In this document: positions 59,101-64,000 of the stretch, in pieces
How the letters are laid out: each line of letters begins with the position of its first letter
Numbering within the stretch: position 1 is the stretch's first letter
Assembly (NCBI GenBank): GCA_037783545.1
Contig: JBBELK010000006.1
Location: 508,501 to 572,500, forward strand
DNA length: 64,000 nucleotides
Direction of reading: 5' to 3'
Origin: Henricia sp. BOLD:AAB3569
Taxonomy: Eukaryota > Echinodermata > Asteroidea > Spinulosida > Echinasteridae
Program-made: the position numbers and the translations under genes
The notes under the pieces: generated by a model
The model's input: the letters and a program-made list of their open reading frames with translations, nothing else
Database searches by the model: none
What the model was told of the DNA's origin: nothing

Positions 59101-59164
59101 ACTTCAAACTCGAGGAGCTGGTCTTAGAAGGCAATCCAGTGGCAGAGATTTCCAACTACATGAG
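44100..59164 (+). CDS. NXF1: NXF1 gene span, nuclear mRNA export receptor (5' ten exons, continues past window)
   Basis: NXF1 (TAP) with its partner NXT1 carries mRNPs through nuclear pores. Ten exons give 405 codons plus two bases. Residues 1-190 are a low-complexity RGG-rich, RNA-binding N terminus that includes [15 protein letters not shown], like the DDDGDVAMSD segment of human NXF1. About 191-275 form the RRM-like domain ([15 protein letters not shown], then [13 protein letters not shown]). About 280-405 cover the linker and leucine-rich repeats ([36 protein letters not shown]). All nine junctions keep phase with GT-AG signals. The NTF2-like and UBA domains were not found before 64000. 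Introns of 0.46-4.0 kb are filled with transposons. The ATG at 44100 opens the only in-phase first exon ending in G|GTGAGT; the 5' UTR and promoter are not resolved. Confidence 0.95.
44273..45130. mobile_element. Element with oppositely oriented CAACTCGACCG arrays, NXF1 intron 1
   Basis: GTGCAGGTCAACTCGAC near the left and CGGTCGACTTGAC near the right. 44590-44770 repeats an about 18-bp unit CCAACTCGACCGTCGTA; 44963-45130 repeats its complement GTCGAGTTGGTACGACG. Confidence 0.7.
45215..46081. repeat. Large inverted repeat, arms about 375 bp, NXF1 intron 1
   Basis: 45215-45588 and 45707-46081 are complementary with few mismatches, separated by about 118 bp. Long overlapping open frames in both arms are mirror images of each other. 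Confidence 0.88.
46190..46925. repeat. Nested inverted repeats, NXF1 intron 1
   Basis: 46196-46256 pairs with 46597-46655 (GAAATTACCTCCTGGAATCA). 46316-46550 pairs with about 46660-46925 (TAAGATATACTTCCCACT), and shares the CGCCCTCTGTTGTCGCGC segment in both senses. The two pairings cross, pointing to more than one rearrangement. Confidence 0.75.
47086..47595. mobile_element. Inverted-terminal element, NXF1 intron 1
   Basis: AAGGCCAATGAAATTAGATT and its inverted copy at 47573-47591, next to GTTTCTCGTC and GACGAGAAAC. Confidence 0.75.
48159..48330 (+). CDS. NXF1: NXF1 exon 2, Gly/Arg (RGG) rich
   Basis: Acceptor TTATTTTCACCAG, donor GAGA|GTAAGA. It encodes [19 protein letters not shown] and then a run of glycines broken by arginines from a GGA/GGT purine repeat (48247-48315). 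The repeat is likely to vary in length between alleles. RGG boxes bind RNA and are common in export factors. Confidence 0.85.
48357..48782. mobile_element. Long-TIR MITE just after NXF1 exon 2
   Basis: About 73-bp ends (ATATCGGTATTTTTTTAGTT to the complement at 48710-48782). Starts 27 bp after the exon 2 donor. Inner segments resemble 46340-46550. Confidence 0.85.
50613..50748 (-). mobile_element. tRNA-derived SINE fragment, minus strand
   Basis: On the minus strand GGGCGGTCCGGTAAGCG and CCAGGTTCGATTCCTGG are A- and B-box-like. It ends 48 bp before NXF1 exon 3. Confidence 0.55.
50796..50960 (+). CDS. NXF1: NXF1 exon 3, basic segment and [13 protein letters not shown]
   Basis: Acceptor TAGTAACAG, donor [31 protein letters not shown] precedes [19 protein letters not shown], which parallels the acidic DDDGDVAMSDAQDGP of human NXF1 just before RYNPY. 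Confidence 0.93.
51235..51445. repeat. GTCGAGTCCATCACAAGT repeat, copy 2 (NXF1 intron 3)
   Basis: Same unit as 36920-37330 without its left part. Confidence 0.65.
51590..52135. repeat. Inverted-repeat cluster, NXF1 intron 3
   Basis: CCGTATTGAATAGCCGCCAT (51753) pairs with 51868-51892, and TTTTTCGCACACAATG (51910) with CATTGTGTGCGAAAAA (52091); palindromic parts share GACCTGTTCGG and CCGAACAGGTC. Confidence 0.65.
52410..52605 (+). CDS. NXF1: NXF1 exon 4, [10 protein letters not shown] to WAKIT
   Basis: Acceptor TCCTTTTTCCCAG, donor ACG|GTAGGC. It starts by completing the Tyr of RYNPY, continues with an Arg/Gly-rich stretch and ends in TWAKIT, the first strand of the RRM-like domain (WFKIT in human). 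Confidence 0.94.
53298..53381 (+). CDS. NXF1: NXF1 exon 5, [17 protein letters not shown]...PLE
   Basis: An 84-nt, phase-0 exon; acceptor GAATTCACAG, donor GAG|GTTGGT. IPYGRK.....WLL..Q..CSVPF.P.E is the signature of the NXF1 RRM-like fold. Confidence 0.96.
53845..53949 (+). CDS. NXF1: NXF1 exon 6, [22 protein letters not shown]
   Basis: A 105-nt, phase-0 exon; acceptor TTTTTCTAG, donor AAG|GTAGGC. FHYE...FFV.D..T..AL matches the second half of the RRM-like domain. Confidence 0.96.
54029..54770 (+). mobile_element. PIF/Harbinger-type element in NXF1 intron 6
   Basis: AGGCCTATTCACACTGGAGA and inverted CTTCAGTGTGAATAGGCCT are flanked by TAA (54026-54028 and 54771-54773). It contains a MADF-domain exon remnant. 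Confidence 0.8.
54281..54422 (+). pseudogene. MADF-domain exon of a Harbinger element
   Basis: The open frame reads [20 protein letters not shown], then [17 protein letters not shown], a clear MADF motif (L...V..YP.LYD.....Y.D...K...W..V), and ends at a donor CAG|GTAAAA. MADF proteins accompany PIF/Harbinger transposases. No second exon remains within the element, so it is non-autonomous. Confidence 0.75.
54953..55592. mobile_element. Inverted-terminal element interrupted by a second element
   Basis: GGGCCCAATTTCATAGAGCT and AGCTCTATGAAATTGGGCC form the outer ends, with CTTAAGCGCTAGC-like inner repeats. The TTAA element 55033-55391 is inserted within it. Confidence 0.75.
55033..55391. mobile_element. 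TTAA-flanked element nested in 54953-55592
   Basis: AGGAGCGTGACCAGA and TCTGGTCACACTCCT are inverted between TTAA copies. Inner sequence (ACGATATC, then TCAGAAAAATA and TATNNNAAAATCTCA) is related to 10430-10540, 20000-20045 and 35240-35345. Confidence 0.7.
55890..56034 (+). CDS. NXF1: NXF1 exon 7, end of RRM-like domain and linker
   Basis: Acceptor TTTATTTCCTAG, donor [45 protein letters not shown] parallels the [20 protein letters not shown]...ALDLKGLRSDP region of human NXF1. Confidence 0.95.
56090..56345. repeat. Short repeats AGGCCAACTGGACGGGCACC, NXF1 intron 7
   Basis: Two tandem 21-bp copies within a segment whose ends (AAGGCCACTGAGGCC and GAGGCCATTGGCCTCGGTGGCC) are roughly inverted. 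Confidence 0.6.
56714..56802 (+). CDS. NXF1: NXF1 exon 8, [19 protein letters not shown]
   Basis: Acceptor TTGTTTATTTTAG, donor [28 protein letters not shown] matches the NRRSCMAATLRIIEENIPE helix that caps the leucine-rich repeats. Two bases complete the lysine codon left by exon 7. Confidence 0.95.
56938..57003 (+). repeat. Tandem GGAATCACTTT, NXF1 intron 8
   Basis: Six direct copies of an 11-bp unit. Confidence 0.85.
57639..58319. mobile_element. Long-TIR element with 9-10 bp target duplication (Mutator-like)
   Basis: Terminal inverted repeats of about 145 bp (AGTCTTGGCCCAAGACTATT onward). The flanks repeat AGATTTCATT directly (57629-57638 and 58320-58329). Long TIRs with a 9-10 bp duplication are the mark of MULEs. 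The centre holds unrelated sequence without transposase. Lies in NXF1 intron 8. Confidence 0.8.
58514..58621 (+). CDS. NXF1: NXF1 exon 9, leucine-rich repeats
   Basis: A 108-nt, phase-0 exon; acceptor CTGTACCTGTAG, donor [29 protein letters not shown] and [10 protein letters not shown] are successive leucine-rich repeats (SLNLSNNRLYRL and LKILNLSGNEL in human). Confidence 0.96.
59067..59164 (+). CDS. NXF1: NXF1 exon 10, leucine-rich repeat [11 protein letters not shown]
   Basis: Acceptor GGTTTCCCCCAG, donor [38 protein letters not shown] matches LDKIKGLKLEELWLDGNSL. It ends after two bases, so the next exon lies further on; none was recognised up to 64000. Confidence 0.95.
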
Positions 59165-59261
59165 GTAAACTGTGGATTGCCCGTAATTTCACATGAGGAA
59201 CCTGTGGCCTTCATGCAATTTATGCCGTAGAGATCATGTTGGTAAAATGGACTCGAGTAAT

Positions 59262-59490
59262 TACTTCAAGTCTAAGTCCTGAGTCACTAGACTTGAGTCT
59301 GAGTCACTAGACTGAAGTCCGAGTCACTAGACTGAAGTCCGAGTCACTAGACTGAAGTCAGAGTCACTAGACTGAAGTCCGAGTCACTAGACTGAAGTCA
59401 GAGTCACTAGACTGAAGTCCGAGTCACTAGACTGAAGTCCGAGTCACTAGACTGAAGTCTAAGTCACTAGACTGAAGTCTGAGTCACAAG
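59262..59490 (+). repeat. 20-bp minisatellite GAGTCACTAGACTGAAGTCC
   Basis: About eleven copies differing mainly at the last base. It begins about 100 bp after the NXF1 exon 10 donor. Isolated GAGTCAC words continue to about 60030. Confidence 0.9.
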
Positions 59491-59589
59491 TCATTTGTGC
59501 ATTCAGCATTGTAAAAGCTCGCTTTAAGGATCGTCTGCACATTGTGTTCTTGTGGACAGTAAAGAGAATAACACTCGGAAAATTGATTA

Positions 59590-59728
59590 AAGGCAGAGGC
59601 TCGTCAGCAATGCGTGCATGCCAAATTGGTGCCACGAAATACGCAGCTCCATGCCTTTGCTATGGAGCTGCGTATTTCGTGGCACTAATTTGGTGCCCGC
59701 GCATTGCTGACGAGCCTGTGCCTTTAAC
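59590..59728. mobile_element. Palindromic TTAA MITE, copy 2 (NXF1 intron)
   Basis: AGGCAGAGGCTCGTCAGCAA at the left and its near complement at the right, TTAA on both sides, loop near 59655. Confidence 0.85.
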
Positions 59729-60783
59729 ACCAAAGTGTGGATTTCGACCTCAATGAAAGACAGTAGAGGCAGTTGATGAAACACGACTTGAGCCTCACTG
59801 CATCTTATGTCGTAAACTGATGTTGCATTTTGTGCATGTACCGTGGTACACGCGAGTTCAATGATGCATGCATATTGCCCTTTACGCAGTACCATGAACT
59901 ATGTAATTTTGTGTCAAACAGTACATGAAACATGTTTTTGTGATTCACGAGTCACCATAGCCGAATATGAGTCGCCACAGTTGAGTCATTTGTTCATGTG
60001 ACTTGAATCGAGTCTGAGTCACGAAAATGCAACTTGAGAAAAACTCATGTCCGAAAAACTTGAGCTTCAGTCCTGCAACACTTCCCCTATGTCAGGTTCC
60101 TTATATTTCCTTTTAGTTTCATATTGAGCATAGCAGATTTTCGTATGTCAAGATTCAAACCCATGCTGTCTGGCTTAACATATCAATGTGTTGTCGATGT
60201 GTCAAATTGGCAGCTTCTGTGATTCCACGTTCTCACATAGTTTTCTGTTTCAAGAATTCTCACTCGACATCACTTGTGAAGCATATCTGCCACTGCCTGC
60301 ACACAGAAAAACAAATTGATCGCTATGTATTTAAAATTAGAGAAGTAAAATTGCTTGTGGTTGCAACATGTGTCGCGCATCATGTGTATAACACTGATAA
60401 TTTTTCAACTGGTGTGGTATAGTCATCGTCAGGAACCTGATAATGTTGCTTCATATATGTGAGAAAGTGTGTCTGTCATGCAGATACAATTCTCTAATCA
60501 TATATACAAAATCATTCAAGCGGAATGCATACCCTCAATAAAATATCTGCGTACACTCCATGAAATCCCCAACTTATTGTGAGTAGTGTACTGTTACACT
60601 AGTAGTGTGCCAGAATCTTGCACGCAGGGCCAGTTTATTAGAGAAACTCAGCATCACTCTTGCAGTTGCTCTATTAGTGTATCTCGAAACAATGAAATGC
60701 TAAGTTACATATATTTTCCTCCAAATGAATGAATAACAACTTTCAAAATGTTGAAATTCAAAGAATTGCAAAGGAAAATTTAA

Positions 60784-61298
60784 CTCTTTCAGTGCCAAGG
60801 CCGTACAAGTACGATCTATCGCATGTACTCTGTGAAAGTGCCAATGTCGTACATGTACGAATAGTACGATCTCATTTTTAACTTTTTTCTTTTTCAAAAA
60901 CGCCAACCGCCGTACATGTACGACCTAAAAATATCGCTAGAGGGCGCATTGATCTATCATAATATGCAATATCACCGAGGTTCAACATCGGAGTTCCTCG
61001 AGAGAGCACAAAGTCTGAGCAGTTCTGAGCAGCCAAGATGGCGGCGCCCATATTAAAATGCACTTGCTTCTCCGCGGAGGAAGTTTTTGAGTATTTTTTT
61101 GATTCGGATAGTGAAAAACATTGGTATTTATCACTCGCTTAAACAATACCATCGATTCTAGAATCTATAAAAGAACAATATACAACAAGTTTGGTGAGTA
61201 CAACCTATTTATTTACTTTTTTTTACAGAATTTCAAAGAATTACCGAAAAGTCTGGCACTTTAGAGTTAAATGTTGAAAAACGCTGGCACTGAAAGAG
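60784..61298. mobile_element. TTAA-flanked element, piggyBac type
   Basis: Ends CTCTTTCAGTGCCA and TGGCACTGAAAGAG are exact inverted copies between TTAA (60780-60783 and 61299-61302). The left part has repeated GTACATGTACGA-like palindromes. No intact transposase. In the NXF1 intron after exon 10. Confidence 0.8.
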
Positions 61299-61589
61299 TT
61301 AATAGATTGTATATGGAAAAACAGGTTAATATAGTCTGACCATGTACATATACACGTATTAGACACAATCACTTTTATACTCAAGTACCAAGACTTCAAG
61401 GTAGGTAAAGGGTAGAGTCACTTCACAAGTCCATTGCCTCATATGAGTGGTAGGCCTACTTTTACCGTGGCATTGAGTCACTTGGAGCATTGTTACTCCC
61501 CCTGGATGGGATGCCAGTCCATCGCAGATTTCCCCCAGCAGTTAAATGTAGTTTGATTTCCCAACCAGTATTTGCCCATACCCATTGTT

Positions 61590-61735
61590 CACATGTAAAC
61601 CTGGGTGGGGAGAGACAATGTAAAGTAAAGTGTCTTGGCTAAGGGCTCAACGTGGTGCAGCTACCAGGCTTCGAACCGTGGACTTCTTGCCTGAAGGTCC
61701 AACATGCTATCCACTAGACCACCACACCTCCAGAA
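61590..61735 (-). mobile_element. tRNA-derived SINE fragment, minus strand
   Basis: GTGGTCTAGTGGATAGC and CACGGTTCGAAGCC on the minus strand are A- and B-box-like, followed by a GCCCTTAGCCAAG-type tail. It lies in the NXF1 intron. Confidence 0.55.
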
Positions 61736-61774
61736 ATCATGAGAAGCCATTTCCTTTCGTTTTTGCAGTGTGGT

Positions 61775-61868
61775 TAAAGGCACAGGCTCGTCAGCAATGT
61801 GCGCGCGCCAAATTCGTGCCAGAAATATGCAGCTCCATAGCTGCATTGCTGACGAGCCTCTGCCTTTA
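61775..61868. mobile_element. Palindromic TTAA MITE, copy 3, centre deleted
   Basis: Same ends as copies 1 and 2, TTAA-flanked, but about 45 bp shorter: the right arm has lost the part pairing with CGCGCGCCAAATTCGTGCC. Confidence 0.8.
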
Positions 61869-62779
61869 ATACACTCTGTTTGGAGATTTCCAAAAGCATA
61901 TTTGTGTGTCTGTATCTATCTGTTTGGCCTCTATACACATTTCCAACACATTTTCAACTCCATTTCATTTTTGCTGCATGTTTCTTTGATGCTGCTTACC
62001 ACATTTCCCTCCTCCCCTTTTTGTTTCCACTCTCTCTCTCTCTTTTATTATCACATTCAATTTTGTGCTTACTGGTATTTCATCTGTTACTTTCATTGTT
62101 CTGTGTAAAAGATCTGTTTTGTCTTTGTTTAACTCTAATCATTCCTTTTATCACTTTTTCTTTCTTCACAATATTGGCTGAAATAAAAACAATACATTCT
62201 GTAAAGGAAAAACAAAACTAAGCAAAATGCCCAGACAAATCAACAGCAGTAAACTATTGACAATGTAAAACTGATTCAATTTCAAGTCGGAAATATAAAA
62301 TGCAAAAGACAGCACTGACTTTTTGGTTAATTACCAATTATCATTTGGTATTGGCAAACGTCTTCTCGGGTACATGAACTGGCAGATTCAGTACCTTACT
62401 TGCTGGCCGATGTCAGCATTAAGCAAAATACTTAAGTTGCGGAATTGCAGAACATGAAACAAAAACTCTTAATACTGATACTGTTGGCAGTTTCAAGAAT
62501 GCATTGAATATTGCCCTGTATTACATGTACAACTGGAAGGGATAGGGGTCTGTTTCTAGTCACTGAGCATTCTTTGTTAGAGCCGTAGTGCTGGTGTGAT
62601 TTTTCTGTTTGTGAGAAAAATACCAAGGCCTAAACTGTGGTTAATGGCCATGTGGTACACCACATCAGGATATTAAATGTTATTGAACGTGGGTTGTACA
62701 ACCAAGATGGAAACTGGGAGTAGCTGGCCTGAGCAGAAGGCTTCGAACTGACAACAGATGGTATTCCAGAGGAAATTAC

Positions 62780-62989
62780 CCGAAGGAAGTGGGGTGTGTA
62801 CTGAACGTCGCCTCTTGTTGTTCTACATCTGCCATCAACGAAGGTGTCATCACGTAGGATTTCACGATGCAGCGATAGTCGTGATCGGTAGCGTGACTGA
62901 CGAGTCTGGCTCAAGACCTGTTTGCCAATGACGGGTAAGCCCTGACCACGGGCGGGCAACCTAAGCCAGGCGCAGGTCTCACGACTCAT
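62780..62989 (-). CDS. Unidentified open frame, possible first exon of a minus-strand gene
   Basis: From ATG at 62989 the minus strand stays open for 70 codons (MSRETCAWLRLPARGQGLPV to YTPHFLR) up to a possible donor CGG|GTAATT; without splicing it runs 119 codons to 62630. Composition is Arg-rich, looks protein-like and matches none of the local repeats. It lies in the NXF1 intron after exon 10, antisense. No family is recognised and no following exon was found. Confidence 0.25.
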
Positions 62990-63893
62990 TGTGATCGCTG
63001 CGAAAACGTCATCGTGAGCTGTGGGATAGTTGCGGCTGAAACGGTATCACAGGCCTTCTATTGAAGAAGCCAGTTTGATCCTACTCTGCTAAAAAAAAAT
63101 TCTTAAATCTCCCACTGAACGTATGAATACTGCGTCTACTGAAAAACGGCGTACATTTTTTGTACAACTCCAAGGCCTATTCACATACTAAAGAATAGCT
63201 CAGTGACTTGATAATGTGCAGTCCATGCCACAGACCCCATGCAATAAACCCCTTCAACAACACAACGCAGACCCTTTAAAAAATTACATTAAGACATCAC
63301 TTTTCAGTTTGCTGAAATGAAATGTTTAGAAATTTAAGCTTTTCAATTGTTTAATTTTTTTAGAATGTTTACAAAACGAGAATAAGGCACAAAAAATTTG
63401 GGCTGATTTCCGCTTTTTGTTTTTTTATCAGTGTCATCATAACTTCCATCATAAGTTGGAAATTCTTAGCGTTTTCCTGATTTTTTTTTTTCTGAACGAC
63501 AAAACTTGACATTCCTGTTAATTCTCTTCCTAATTTCTTTGTTCTATGCCTCCCAAGCCTCATCACAATTTCTGCCGCCAGTGTGCACGCATTATGTTTG
63601 CCCTGTTAGTTGTTTTGTCTTTCATTCAGTGTTTGTGTACAACTCTCAGTCTTGCACTGCCATGCAGCTTAAGCAGTTGCAACCACAGAGTTTTGAAAGT
63701 GATATTTTGATGTAATGTACATGCATGTAGCTGATGTTGGCATAATGTCGCAAGTCATTGAATGGTAAGTTTTGCATAATGGTTACTGAGTCTCGCCAAA
63801 CCTCAAAATTGGGTGGGATACATCACTTTAGACTTGACACTGTTGTCGATTGCCATGTGTCACCACACTTGCTTAATGCTCTGATGAGTGCGA

Positions 63894-64000
63894 CACCCTG
63901 TTTACACTTGATCCCGAGCTCAGGGTCGAACACCGAGCTCGGGATCAGCCCCGAGCTCGGGATCAGCCCCGGATCACAAACTGAGTGTAAACGCTCTTGG
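63894..64000 (+). mobile_element. Left end of a second copy of the 39037-40064 element
   Basis: CACCCTGTTTACACTTGATC followed by repeated GAGCTCGGGATCA, as at 39037. Cut by the window edge. Confidence 0.75.

Larger units (their letters stand above)
61870..64000. other. NXF1 intron, mostly unannotatable
   Basis: Apart from the open frame at 62780-62989 and the Harbinger end at 63894, no NXF1 exon (expected to begin near STYxSAIRERFPKLLRLDG) could be recognised. Confidence 0.4.

Overview
This is eukaryotic nuclear DNA from an animal: a few genes split into short exons by GT-AG introns, spread through AT-rich sequence packed with short inverted-repeat transposons. The protein families (Fuzzy, NXF1 and a secreted C-type lectin) and the repeat types (tRNA-headed SINEs, many TTAA- and TAA-flanked palindromic elements) fit a marine invertebrate deuterostome. 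An echinoderm is my first guess and a hemichordate my second. No bacterial-style operons, rRNA, intact tRNA genes or CRISPR arrays were seen.

Layout. 1-8000: no gene recognised; mosaic repeats, minisatellites and an inverted-terminal element at 5637-8004 that has been invaded by other repeats. 8005-24137: a tandem segmental duplication (unit A about 8005-15329, unit B about 16672-24137, 1.3 kb spacer). Each unit carries one minus-strand gene for a small secreted protein that looks like a TIMP/NtA-type OB-fold domain (8704-9168 and 18602-19072). The two units have each gained their own transposons since duplicating, so each serves as an empty-site control for the other. 26435-42813: seven exons of FUZ (Fuzzy, planar cell polarity and ciliogenesis effector) on the minus strand. 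One 5.5-kb FUZ intron holds a complete two-exon secreted C-type lectin gene on the plus strand (28298-30368). 44100-59164: ten plus-strand exons of NXF1 (nuclear mRNA export receptor), covering the RGG-rich N terminus, the RRM-like domain and most of the leucine-rich repeats; the NTF2-like and UBA parts must lie beyond 64000. FUZ and NXF1 diverge head to head across about 1.3 kb or less. 59165-64000: NXF1 intronic DNA with more transposons and one unidentified minus-strand open frame.

Exon boundaries were set by hand from splice signals, reading phase and remembered family similarity. All junctions between located neighbouring exons agree in phase. FUZ exon 1, one FUZ exon between 38915 and 42692, and the true FUZ 3' exon were not securely found. 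Transposon superfamily names rest on target-site duplications and terminal repeats, not on database matches.
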